Shown here in pieces: positions 21,481 through 31,259 of a stretch of DNA of 64,000 bases. The notes under the pieces were generated by a model. That model saw nothing but the letters and a program-made list of their open reading frames with translations. It was not told where the DNA came from and ran no database searches. The number at the start of each line of letters is the position of its first letter. Position 1 is the first letter of the stretch. The position numbers were made by a program, and so were the translations under genes. Origin of the DNA: Torreya grandis (taxonomy: Eukaryota > Streptophyta > Pinopsida > Cupressales > Taxaceae); the NCBI GenBank assembly GCA_037957365.1, contig JARHVA010002425.1, positions 752,001-816,000 on the forward strand. The letters are read 5' to 3'.

Positions 21481-21499
21481 AAAAAATATGAATCTGGTA

Positions 21500-22680
21500 A
21501 TGTTTCTCTTCCTTCTAGTATGGGTATCATTTTATTGTTGAAAAGGTTCCTTCACCCATTTTTGTTTGTCCCAAAGCTGATGAGAACTTCAATTTTACTT
21601 TCATGATTAGTAAGGAAGGGTAAACTTGTGGGTCTAATGGTTTTTGTCCCAGTCTTCTTGTTCTAAATGAGTGGATAAGCCGAAACAGGTCTCCTAACCT
21701 TTCAGACGTGGTGGAAATTTACACTTGAGACCAAAAATTCTTCATTGTGTTTTTCCAATAACCGTTGAACCGGGATATGATCTATAAAAGGTGGGGGCTA
21801 GTTTCATAAGAGGGTAGAGCTATTCATGAAGCCTTGGTTTTCAAATTTTGACCCTTCAGTTGAAACCCTTTCTTTCATTTTAGTTTTGGGATAAGCGGCC
21901 AAATTTGCCTTAGTTTTTTTGGATGTCATCGACCCTAAAACAGATCGGAAATGCTATTGGAAAATACATTTACCCAGACAAGGCAATAGGGAGTACAATT
22001 AAGACAATGTGCACCCATATTTGTGTGAAGGTGGATCTGAACAAAAAGATCTCCTTGCCAATTATAAAAACATTGCTATTGGATGTAAGCATTGTTTTGA
22101 ATATGGCGACTTGGCGGCTCCATGCCCATTATAACAGACTACAGTTCAAAAGTTGTTAAAAGGAACCCTGTCTCCTCTGGTAGCACTTTTCAAGTGGTTT
22201 GACAATTACTCAAAACATTGATTAAGAAAACACTGCTTTTAAATATAGGCAGTGTTTTGAATACAGTCACTTGGCGGCTTCGTGCCCATGCCTAGACGAC
22301 AGTTCAAAAGTTGTTAGAAGGAAATTATATTCTCCTCTGATAACGGTTTTCAAGTGGTTGAACAATAACCCAAAATGCTGATACAAAAACATTGCTTTTA
22401 AATTTTAGATGTAGGTAATGTTTTGGATGCGGTCACTTGGCATCTTCATGCCCATCCTTACAGACTACAATTCAAAAGTTGTTAGAATGAAACTCTTAGC
22501 TCTTCTGATGACAGTTTTCAAGTGGTTCAACAAAATCAAATGTAAAAGGCCACCTAGTGGAAGGGTGGTTCCGAGGAGCATGTTCATATTGCACCTCATG
22601 GTCAAAAGAAGGAAACCAAGGATGCAGAGAAACCCAATCTTTCTACAAAAGAATCTAGAAATTTTCTAAGTACACATGGA
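21500..22680 (+). pseudogene. LINE ORF1 fragment C with triplicated knuckle region
   Basis: Near 21800 the + strand reads 'KPWFSNF.PSVET', then 'LKQIGNAIGKYIYPDKA' and 'TMCTHICVKVDLNK' (21923-22050), all typical of the DUF4283 part of plant LINE ORF1. A zinc-knuckle segment follows and is repeated three times. The C-terminal part reads 'GGRVVPRSMF' or similar near 22560. Frames shift often. No endonuclease or RT follows. A near copy starts at 28445 and a third begins at 63770. Confidence 0.65.
22084..22451 (+). repeat. Three tandem copies of a ~160-166-bp CCHC-knuckle segment
   Basis: Knuckles lie at 22084-22125 (His replaced by Asp), 22244-22285 (first Cys replaced by Tyr) and 22410-22451 (all four ligands present, with a stop between the first two Cys). 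Each is followed by CTACAGTTCAAAAGTTGTTA-like and TTTTCAAGTGGTT-like sequence. The equivalent triplet in fragment C' starts near 28594, 28753 and 28925. Confidence 0.8.
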
Positions 22681-23200
22681 CTTGAGGTCACCATGGATAA
22701 TGCTGTTGAAAAGTGACGTGGGTGCCACTCCTTTAAAAATGCACAAATTAGCTATGAAGCGAAATCAAGAATATAGAATCCCCTCTCATACTGGGGTCAT
22801 CAGAATTCAAGTTTAGAAGAGGAGCAAGATCTGCAGCTTCAAATCATTCCAACAAGCTATGAGGCAAAAAAAAATCTCATTAAGAAAAATGATAGTTTCT
22901 TTTTGTCTTTATGCTTTGATTTGGATTTAAATGCAAAAAGCAGGAATGCATGTTTTGAAAATGTAAAAACATGCAGGAATGAAAAAACAGTAACATGAAA
23001 AAAATATAGATGTTTCTTTGAAGTTTGAAGTAAACATGCATGTTTCTTTGAATGAAAAAACAATGACAAAAAACGTATGGTTTATAAGGAAAGCATGGAA
23101 ACTTAATATAAAAGAAGATGCAAACTCAAAATCTTTGAGATATCAATAATCTTTTTTCTTTGCAAGAAAAAAATCAGAGATAATAAATAGCACCCAATTC
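22681..23200. other. Flank of LINE fragment C
   Basis: Contains the decayed end of LINE ORF1 (matching 29190-29350) and AT-rich sequence with repeated CATGCATGTTT-type words near 22940-23045. No gene. Confidence 0.45.
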
Positions 23201-23740
23201 ATGAAAAGGAATTTTTCAAAACTATACCAATGTCAGATATCCAAAATTAAAACAGTAAATAAATATGAACATTATCACCCATTTCCACTAAAATGAAAAC
23301 AAAATCTGTACAAATTTCATCAGAGAGAAAAAATTAAAATTGTAAATAAATTTGAACAATATCACCGAAATCATCCATTTCCATTAAAATGAAAACACAA
23401 TTCTGTACAAATTTCAGAAAATTAAACTTCGTAAATAAATAAGAAAGGAATTATCAATATCACCGATTTCCACTACAATAAAGACATCATCAATATCACC
23501 GTCATCCAATTCCATTAAAAAGAAAACATAATTATGTACAAATTCCAGAAAATTAAAATTTGTAAATAGTTAGAAAAAAAACATCAGTATCACCAATTTC
23601 CAATAGGATGAATACACAATTCTGAATAAATTTCAACATCATAAACTAAAAATTAAACAATTAGAACAATATCATCAATATCACCCATTTCCTGCTATAA
23701 TGAAAACACGGTTCTCCACAAATTTCACATCACCTGAAAC
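23200..23740. repeat. Degenerate ~85-100-bp minisatellite, locus 1
   Basis: About six units share CCATTTCCA(C/T)TA.AATGAAAACA, CAATTCTGTACAAATTTCA and ATTAAA.TTGTAAATAAAT, with AATATCACC between them. The same family is present at 26.57-26.93 kb and 29.70-30.15 kb, each time next to an SRC2-like exon. Confidence 0.75.
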
Positions 23741-23946
23741 GTATATTCATATTAAAAGAAAAGCCAATACCCCAGTTTTCAAAATCTCAGAATCTATAGC
23801 CAGCAGTTGAATGAATGTACATCGCTGCTATCCTTTAGCCCCAAAAAGAGCCCAAATCAAGATACCATAATTATTGTAATAACATACAAAGAATTCTAGA
23901 TCTTACCAAACTAGAAGATCAATAACAAAATTTGATGACACCGATC

Positions 23947-24240
23947 TCAGAAATCACTGCCACGGAAATCACCTCCATCATCAAACCCTGCATCGTAGCC
24001 GTTATCATAAGAAGATGCATCCCCAATCATGTCGCCAATCAGAAATCCTCCGAGGTCCCCATCCACCAGCCCTGCACCTAACCCCAGCCCCATTTTGTTC
24101 TTCTTCAGCGGCTGCTGCTGTTGATGAGCAGTGACCACAGGTGGGTAACCCTGGTCAGAAGGAGGATCACCCTGGTATGGAGGGTAGCTGCCCTGTTGAT
24201 AAGAAGGTGGCCGTCGGGCAGAGGATAAGGAGCTCAAGAA
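23947..24240 (-). pseudogene. SRC2-like C-terminal exon, copy 1
   Basis: The minus strand encodes 'SYPPYQGDPPSDQGYPPVV', a Gln run, 'KKNKMGLGLGAG', 'GGFLIGDMIGDA' and 'DNGYDAGFDDGGDF'. This Tyr/Pro/Gly-rich stretch plus a Gly-rich, Asp-rich tail matches the C-terminal half of plant SRC2-like proteins, which carry an N-terminal C2 domain and are cold- or stress-associated. No C2 domain is readable upstream; another frame (24490-24167) adjoins. This is the best-preserved of three copies in the window. Confidence 0.6.
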
Positions 24241-24490
24241 TAGGATTATTTGGATTTTGAACCATAGAAGAATGTCTAGGGTATTGCTGAGTAGCATATA
24301 TTACTCTGGGAGCTCTAATTCTGTCTCCATTTAGGGTGACCAAGACACTTTTGGGTGTAGAACCATATGGAGAATTCTGGTCTATAAAAGCTCCACCTAA
24401 CAAGTAATCTACTGGCAATTTGGCATAAGCAAAGAGGTCACAATAAAATTGTTTGTCTTGGATTTTTATGGGTTCCTGATGTTTATACAA
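24167..24490 (-). other. Unrecognised 107-codon open frame joined to the SRC2-like exon
   Basis: The minus-strand frame begins 'MYKHQEPIKIQDKQFYCDL', continues 'AYAKLPVDYLLGGAFI' and 'VLVTLNGDRIRAPRVIYA', and looks coding by composition. It overlaps the start of the SRC2-like exon in another frame. I do not recognise the family. It may be a piece of another mobile element inserted beside the exon. It has no counterpart beside the other two SRC2-like copies. Confidence 0.4.
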
Positions 24491-24608
24491 GTTATATTAT
24501 AAAGTGTTACCCTGTATATCCATAGACTTATAGCTTTGTTTCTCATCTAATTTTTCCCATTCATCTATGATTTCTGGCTTGCAAAATGACAGGGAAGCAC
24601 CTTATAAT

Positions 24609-24741
24609 AATCCACTTGTTTAACTGCCTTTTGTCACTAAGACTTCCTGTTTCAAGTTCTTTTTTTTTTGGCACAAGGCAGCAGGTTTTATTGGCAAGGG
24701 TTATGGCGTTGGCTTTAAATCCACTTGTTTAAATGCCTTTT
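24609..24741 (-). mobile_element. Truncated retroposon 3' tail between 24-bp direct repeats
   Basis: A T-run at 24659-24669 (+) precedes GGCACAAGGCAGCAGG...TTTTATTGGCAAGG; on the minus strand this is an AATAAAA-containing 3' end with poly(A), typical of a plant LINE tail. AATCCACTTGTTTAA-GCCTTTT (one mismatch in 24) occurs at 24609-24632 and 24718-24741. About 27 bp separate the left repeat from the T-run. Confidence 0.5.
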
Positions 24742-24779
24742 ACTAATGGAAGGATTCATTATAACTTTTTTATACAAAA

Positions 24780-25000
24780 TAATTAAATACAAGAAAGTTA
24801 CATAGCAAAGCAGCAGGTTGGTATTCACGGCTTAAACTCCTTGCCGATGGACAAAACACCGGCTCAAAATACAGCACAGAAAACAGGAAACAGAAAACAA
24901 GACCGGACAAGACACGGCACTCAAAACCACATTATATCAGCCAACACTCAAAATCAAATTACAACCCAGAAGCGAACTAAGACATCTTCCAAACAAAAGG
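24780..25000. other. A/C-rich stretch, possibly another LINE 3' UTR
   Basis: Sequence such as CAGAAAACAGGAAACAGAAAAC and CCGGCTCAAAATACAG, read on the minus strand, resembles the GTTTTCTGTTT-rich 3' UTRs of plant LINEs. No frame or TSD is evident. Confidence 0.3.
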
Positions 25001-25772
25001 AAAAAAATCCTTTTGGATTATTGTTTGCTGAAGCTTCATGCCCTTTTCCTGAGCTCCCCTTTGGCGAAGATGCTGGCAAAAGGAGGAAATTGGGCATTTC
25101 AATTGATGACAGATGCCATTTACTCGGCAATCAGCACATTGCATGAAAAGACCACATTTCAGTCGTGTATTTTTGTCAAACAGTTCACGTACATCCTCTA
25201 ACAATAATCCCACCGAAACATATTTTATTAAACTGACTACCATATACCAATGAGAAGCGAACATACCCACAATCATCACAGTTGTGGATGCCAGTTTCCT
25301 CATAATACACAATTTCACAACCTCTGCCATTTACTCTGCAGTAATACCGTTGCTTGAACTCAAGCTTGGGTATATAACAAAGCTTCAAAAAAAACGTCTT
25401 AATACATAGTTTGGCCTTGAAAAGAATCCCACAAATTATGGTTTGATTCTGGTCGTCACTGGACAGAGGATCAGGTACATTATATGTTATTGTGGCCTCC
25501 GGAAATAGCCTGCAACTGGCCGTGAAATGTCACGGTTGCTGCTGGGGTTGCTGGACCATTTCAGGGCCGTCAAGAAACAGCCCAGCCCATTCAGAACAGC
25601 TGTTATCCATTGCAGGATGGACACATGAAACGGGCATAAGACTGTTGCATTTGTTGCAACACTGGTAGTCACAGAAAGCACCAACTGAGGGTAATGATTT
25701 AGAGATTGCTGCCATTGATAAGTCCCAAAAATAAACGTACACAGTTGAGATCGCAATTTTGTAATTAGACAC
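24977..25772 (-). pseudogene. Cysteine-rich protein pseudogene, copy 2
   Basis: From an ATG near 25715 (or 25772) the minus strand reads 'CDYQCCNKC', 'CVHPAMDN', 'GPEMVQQPQQQP*', 'ATITYNVPDPLSS', 'YYCRVNGRGCEIVYYEE' and 'GIHNCDDCGYVRFS'. A further Cys-rich part follows in a shifted frame: 'LKCGLFMQCADCRVNGICH'. Copy 2 has fewer stops than copy 1 and retains the C-terminal region that Gypsy-B removed from copy 1. Family not recognised; zinc binding is inferred only from CxxC and CxxxC spacing. A frameshift or intron lies near 25250. Confidence 0.55.
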
Positions 25773-26013
25773 TTTCTCTATTAATACAATAGTTTAATTT
25801 GTGTCACATACTGATCTCCTATGACATTTTTTTATTACTAAATCACTAAATGTTGTTTTCTTGACTTGTATCATATATTAATATTTACAGTGAAGTAATT
25901 GACATTTATTACTGCATTGAACATGCTAGCGAAAATTTAGAATACAAAGTTCAACGCCTGCCTGTTTGTACTCTCCATAGAACCCCTCTCTCTTTTGAAA
26001 GGTTAATTACAGT

Positions 26014-26171
26014 TTAAGAGTGATGGTTTTTGGAGTCCACCATGTAGAAAGCTTTAAAATTTTAAATCAACGTTTCGGATCGCACTATGTGATCCATCAT
26101 CAGGATTAAGTGTGATCCAAAATGTTGATTTAAAAGCTTTCTACACAGTTTTTCCAAACGCCATTAGCTAA
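26014..26171. repeat. Foldback (MITE-like) element, copy 2
   Basis: Same inverted-repeat structure as at 17448-17604, with GTGTAGAAAGCTTT-type arms (the left arm here reads CATGTAGAAAGC) around a short loop near 26092-26105. It lies at the same distance upstream of the cysteine-rich pseudogene, so it was present before the segment was duplicated. Confidence 0.75.
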
Positions 26172-26570
26172 TGTTATGGACCTTGAGAACATTATGTCTA
26201 TAATTGCCAAGTTCCAAATTACCAAAAATAGATAACACTGCATCTAATAGCGCCCTAAATTACAAAAAATACAAGAAAATAAAAGGATATCCAATAACAA
26301 CCATTTTAAATAAATAGAAAGAAAAAAGGATATCCAATAGCAACCATTCCCCATTCCAAATCAGGACATATGAGTAAAATCTTAAGGGCTCAGCTATATC
26401 ATATTTATAAAGTCACCAAAAGATCTGGAGTTTCCAAGCGACTACTACGAATTCAAATTTCAGAGGAAAAATTAAAATTGTATATAAATTAAACGAAGAG
26501 CATAACCACTAGTAATGCAACCCAGTTTCATAAAAAAGAATACATACTTCAGTATAAATTTAAAGGACAA
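26172..26570. repeat. Unit-2 AT-rich spacer
   Basis: Matches parts of 20.94-21.43 kb (for example AATCAGGA.....GAGTAAA and ATCACCAAAAGA). No gene is seen. Confidence 0.45.
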
Positions 26571-26930
26571 TGAATTAAAATGGTAATAAATAAACCAATA
26601 GCACCCGATTGATGAAAATGAAAGTTTAACTCCATATAAATAGTGGAGATCAGAAAATTAAAACTGTAAATATAAGAGCAATATCTCCAAAATCACCCAT
26701 TTCTGCCAAAAATAAAAACACAATTTTCTAAAAACTTATATCACAGAGAGATTAAAATTGTAAAAGAACAATATCATCAGTATCACCAATTTCCACTAGA
26801 ATATAAATAATATTCCAGCAAATTAAACTTCTAAATAAAAATCAGAACAAGATCACCAATATCAACGATTTCCAATAAAATGAAAAGACAATTCAGTACA
26901 AATCTAACATCAAACGAATCAAAACAATAC
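26570..26930. repeat. Degenerate minisatellite, locus 2
   Basis: Shorter array of the family at 23.2-23.7 kb: units with CCATTTC.GCCAAAAATAAAAACACAATTT, ATTAAAATTGTAAA and AATATCACCAAT. It adjoins SRC2-like copy 2. Confidence 0.65.
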
Positions 26931-27084
26931 AACAGTTTTCAAAATCCATAGATAGCAGTTGAATGAGCATACATCCCTACCATCCTTGAGCCTCAAAAGG
27001 AGCTCAATACAGGATGCCACAAAATTATATACAAAAAATTCTCAATCTAACTAACCTAGAAGATGAAGGACAAAATTTGATGAT

Positions 27085-27480
27085 GCATTCTTAGAAATCA
27101 CCGCCACCCAAATCTCCTCCATCATCTCCATCATCAAAAGCCTGCACCGTGCCCCTTGTCATAAGATACAGCATCACTAATCAGAAGGCCACTGAGGGCC
27201 CCACCCAGAAGCCTCACATGCCTAGCCCCAGCCCCATTTTGTTCTTGCTCGGCTGCTGCTGTTGTTGAGGAGCAACCACAGGTGGGTAAACCTGGTAACG
27301 GGTAGGATAACCCTGGTATGGAGGGTAGCCTCCCTGTGGATAAAGCGGCAGCGGCAGGTACTGTCAGCCAGCAGGAGGTAACAAACCTCCCAGTGGCAGA
27401 GGGTAAGACAATGATGACGACAACCCAGGCAGTGGGTAGGCTGGATAGGCAGTCAGCGTCTCGCTGCTGTCTTTACCCGT
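27085..27480 (-). pseudogene. SRC2-like C-terminal exon, copy 2
   Basis: The minus strand shows a Tyr/Pro-rich run ('LYPQGGYPPYQGYP', 'VYPPVVAPQQQQQP'), then 'SKNKMGLGLG', a TGA-type break, and a frameshifted remnant of the Gly/Asp tail. The upstream GYPP-like region extends further than in copy 1, to about 27480. It is disrupted by stops and indels and cannot encode the full tail. Confidence 0.55.
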
Positions 27481-27489
27481 TGTGCCACC

Positions 27490-28440
27490 ATATCAAAAAT
27501 TACAATCTAAACTTCTCATGTCATTATATAAACAGCCTTTTTTTGCTATACCTCAATTTAGAAGAAAAGAACTGCAGCAAAAAGCTACAACTAGTAGCCT
27601 CTTTCTAGTATGGTCCTCCATCACCAACACAACCAAAAAATGAACTCTGGAAGTTACTGGAAAGATATCGGTATTATTTGAATTTTTTTTCAGAAACATT
27701 CACTCCACCAAAAGTTTGTTTCTGCTATTTCCTAACCTCTCCATCTCCTTTTCCAATACTAGCGTTTCCAGATTTTCCAAATACATAAGAAAAAAGCGCT
27801 AAATCAAGGAATAAATCAGCTAAAAACTCAAGAGCTTCTAATACCAGCTCAAATTGTTTCCAAGAGTTTTCCTAAGTTTTTGCCAAAGCTTCTTCCATTT
27901 CCTGGCCTAACCATTCAGCCTACAATACTAGCGTTTCCATACCATCTGAGGGACCATTTCCAATTCTCGGTGCAACATAAGATCATGGGGATAACTAAAT
28001 CAGCAAAAACTTTTTTCAAACAGGCACAAACCACAATTCCAGATGAAAGAAATGATTTGCAAAAATTAAACAGATCAAAACTTTAAAACATACTAGAAAG
28101 TGAATTTTTAGGTATGCGTAATGTAACTTAAGCGAAGTAGAGCATAAAACACATGTCGTTTCAATTTCCCCTTCATAACTATAGAAACATGTTCAATCAG
28201 AACAGAATTCATAAAATCTTATATCAAGAGAATCAAAAGTGGAAATTGCACATCCATATATGCAAAGATATTTACAATCATTAGCCAAAATACATTAAAT
28301 CTAAAAAATAGAAGAGAAAAAGACATATATATTAGAGAGAGGTCAGGATAAAACTAAACAGTGAACACCCATAAGAATAATCATCTGAACTAATCTTTTA
28401 AAATTGACATCCAACCAAGCATATAGAAAACATACCACAT
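27490..28440. repeat. Unit-3 spacer, homologous to 17.7-18.6 kb and 20.7-20.8 kb
   Basis: Shares long stretches with unit 1, but has only a single copy of the part that is tandemly doubled at 18293-18889 and lacks LINE fragment E. The frame at 27880-28086 has no family resemblance. No gene is seen. Confidence 0.5.
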
Positions 28441-28444
28441 CTAA

Positions 28445-29190
28445 CCTTAAAATAAATCAGAAATGCTATTGGAGAATACATTTACCCGGGCAAGGCAAAA
28501 CACAATAAATTCAAAACAATGTGTGCCCGTATTTGTGTGGAGGTGGATCTGAGCAGAGGTCTCATTGCCAATTATGAGAACATTGCTTTTGGATGTAGGC
28601 AATGTTTTCCATATGGTCACTTGGTGGCTTCATGCCCATGCTTATAGACTACCAGTTCGAAAGTTGTTAAAAGGAAATCCTCTCTCTTCTGCCAACAGTT
28701 TTCAAGTGGTTCAACAATAACCCAAAATGTTGATTAAGAAAACATTGATGTTAGATGTAGAAAGTGTTTTGAATATGGTGACTTGGCGACTTCATGCCCA
28801 TGCTTACAGACTAAAGTTCAAAAGTTGTTAGAAGGAAATTATATTCTCTTCTGATAAGGGTTTTCAAGTGGTTGAACAATAACCCAAAACGTTGATACAA
28901 AAACATTGCTTTTCAATTTAGATGTAGGCAGTGTTTTGAATACAGTTACTTGGCGTCTTCATGCCCATGCTTACAGACTACACATCAAAAGTTGTTAGAA
29001 TGAAACTCTTAGCTCTTCTGATGACAGTTTTCAAGTGGTTCAACAAAAGCAAAAGTAGAAGGCTGCCTGGTGGAAGGATGGTTCTGAGGAGCATGTTTGT
29101 ATTGCACCTCGTAGTCAAAAGAAAGAAACCAGGGATGCATACAAACCCAGTCTTTCTCCAAAAGAATCTAGAGAATTTATAAGTACACAT
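28445..29190 (+). pseudogene. LINE ORF1 fragment C'
   Basis: Starts abruptly at a sequence matching 21940 ('AATGCTATTGGAGAATACAT'). It includes the 'VCVEVDL'-type DUF4283 end near 28530, three knuckle segments (near 28594, 28753 and 28925) and a C-terminal part matching 22520-22680. It is truncated at the 5' side relative to fragment C. Frameshifts are frequent and ORF2 is absent. Confidence 0.65.
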
Positions 29191-29700
29191 GGACTTGAGG
29201 TCACCATGAATAATGCTGTTGAAAAGTGAGGTGGGTGCAGCTGCTTTAAAAATGGGCAAATTAGCTATGAAGTGAAAACAGGAATATAGAATCCCCTCTC
29301 CTACTGTGGGTCATCGGAATTCAGGTTTGGAAGAGGGGCAAGATTTGCAGTTTCAAATCATTCCAATAAGCTAAGGGACAAGAAAGAAATCTTGTTCAGA
29401 AAAATGATGGTTTATTTTTGTCTTTATGTTTGATTTAGATTTAAATGTAAAAAGTAGGCATGCATGTTCTGAAAATGTAAAAACATGCATGCATGAGAAA
29501 ACGGGACCATGAAAAAATTATAAATGTTTCTTTGAAGTTTGAAGTAAACATGCATGAATCTTTGAATTGAAAACAAAATGTAAAAAGAAAGTGTCTTTTT
29601 AGGAAAGCATGGTAACTTAATATAAAGGAAAAGGTAAATTCAAAATCTTTGAGATATTAATAATGTTTTTTCTTTGAAAAAAAATCAGAGATAATAAATA
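29190..29700. other. Flank of LINE fragment C'
   Basis: Homologous to 22.68-23.2 kb. AT-rich, with repeated ATGCATG words near 29460-29560. No gene. Confidence 0.45.
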
Positions 29701-30150
29701 GCACCCAATTCATGAAAAGGAAAGTTTCAACTCTATACAAATGTCAGATATCAGAAATTTAAACTGTAAATAAATACAAACATTATCACCCACTTCCACT
29801 CAAATGAAAATACAAATCTGTATAAATTTCATATCATCAGAGAGAGCAAAATTAAAATTAAAGTTGTAAATAAATTTGAACCATATCACTGATATCATCT
29901 ATTTCCATTAAAATGAAAACGCCATTCTGTACAAATTTCAGCAAATTAAACTTTTTAAATAAATTAGAAAAAAATCATCAATATCACCAATTTCCGATAG
30001 AATGAAAACACAATTCTGAATAAATTTCACATCATCAGACTAAAAATTAAACTTCTAAATAAATTAGAACACGATTATCACCAATATCACCCATTTCCCA
30101 CTATAATGAAAACACGATTCTCTACAAATTTCACATCACTAGAAACTCAT
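29700..30150. repeat. Degenerate minisatellite, locus 3
   Basis: Five or so units of the same family as locus 1, in the same orientation, with AAATGAAAA.AC and GTACAAATTTCA cores. It is closest in sequence to locus 1. Confidence 0.7.
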
Positions 30151-31030
30151 ATTTATAAAAGAAAAACTTACATCAGTTTTCAAAATCTATAGACAGCAGT
30201 TGAATAAATGTACATCACTGCCATCCTTGAGAATCAAAAAGAGCCCAATTGAAGATATACTGATGCAGGCTAACCTCTGGTTTCTACAAAACATAAAGAA
30301 ACTCAACTGCTGTTTACAGAATTTTAGCTCTGGAGAATGGGAGAGTAGCAGCAAATAAATTCCATTAATCAATCTGCAACACAATTATAAACTTATTTAT
30401 TCATCCAAAACAAGTTACATCATATCCTTTTTAATATTCTTCTCCGCTAGGTAACAAGAAGTAGAGAGACTGAGCAACTCCACCAAAACAGGGCCGTTAG
30501 AAAATTGGTTATTATTAGTAATCAACTCCTCAACAATAACTCCTAAAAAGATTCTTAATTACTCCACTACAGCAAACAACATTCAGGCAGGGTTTTACAG
30601 ATGGGGCTGCTGCTCCTATTTTTAATGAGCCAGTGACCTTAAAAAATAAAATGCATGAAAATAGAAAATTTTGAAATATATTCTTAAAATTTAGGAAAAA
30701 CAATTTTTTTACGGGAAAGCTTGAGCTGAAAGTTTCCATATCTATTACTATTTTGGAACACAGTGTTTTACCAAATATAAATTTATAAATAGATAAATTT
30801 CATTTAAATTTTTATTCTAAAACAATTTCAATTATTATCTCCTAAAAATTTGAAACATAAACTCAAAAATTTTACACCATAATATCACATTTATTATATA
30901 TGTTGGGATCCAAAATCTGAAGCCCTCTTCCAATAACAATCAATTACATCTGATGCCACAATTTATGCAATAAAAAAGACATCAGATACAACAATTATTG
31001 CAATAAAAAAGACGCAGGTCCAATACAAAT
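30150..31030. other. AT-rich spacer
   Basis: No gene recognised. Short minus-strand frames at 30384-30187 and 30739-30530 have no family resemblance. A doubled 'AATAAAAAAGAC' phrase occurs at 30970-31015. Confidence 0.45.
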
Positions 31031-31034
31031 TTTG

Positions 31035-31250
31035 ATGACTCACGTACCACCACCACCAAAATCACCTCCATCGTTAAACCCTACATTGTAACCATTATCA
31101 TAAACGGCTACAACCTCGATCATGTGGGTAATCGTAGACACAAATTCAAGGATGGCCCGGTACAGAGGGCAGCAGCCCTGAGTCGGCGGCCGCAGGAGGT
31201 AAGGCTGCCCTCCTGATGGTGGCGGCGGCGGCGGGTACAGACCTCCTAAT
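31035..31250 (-). pseudogene. SRC2-like C-terminal exon, copy 3 (fragment)
   Basis: The minus strand ends with 'DNGYNVGFNDGGDFGGGG', matching the tail of copy 1, and has a GCC/CCG-rich proline/glycine-type stretch near 31195-31240. The middle is decayed and the 5' side is cut off by the LINE that begins near 31260. Confidence 0.5.
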
Positions 31251-31259
31251 CTTTTCTAG

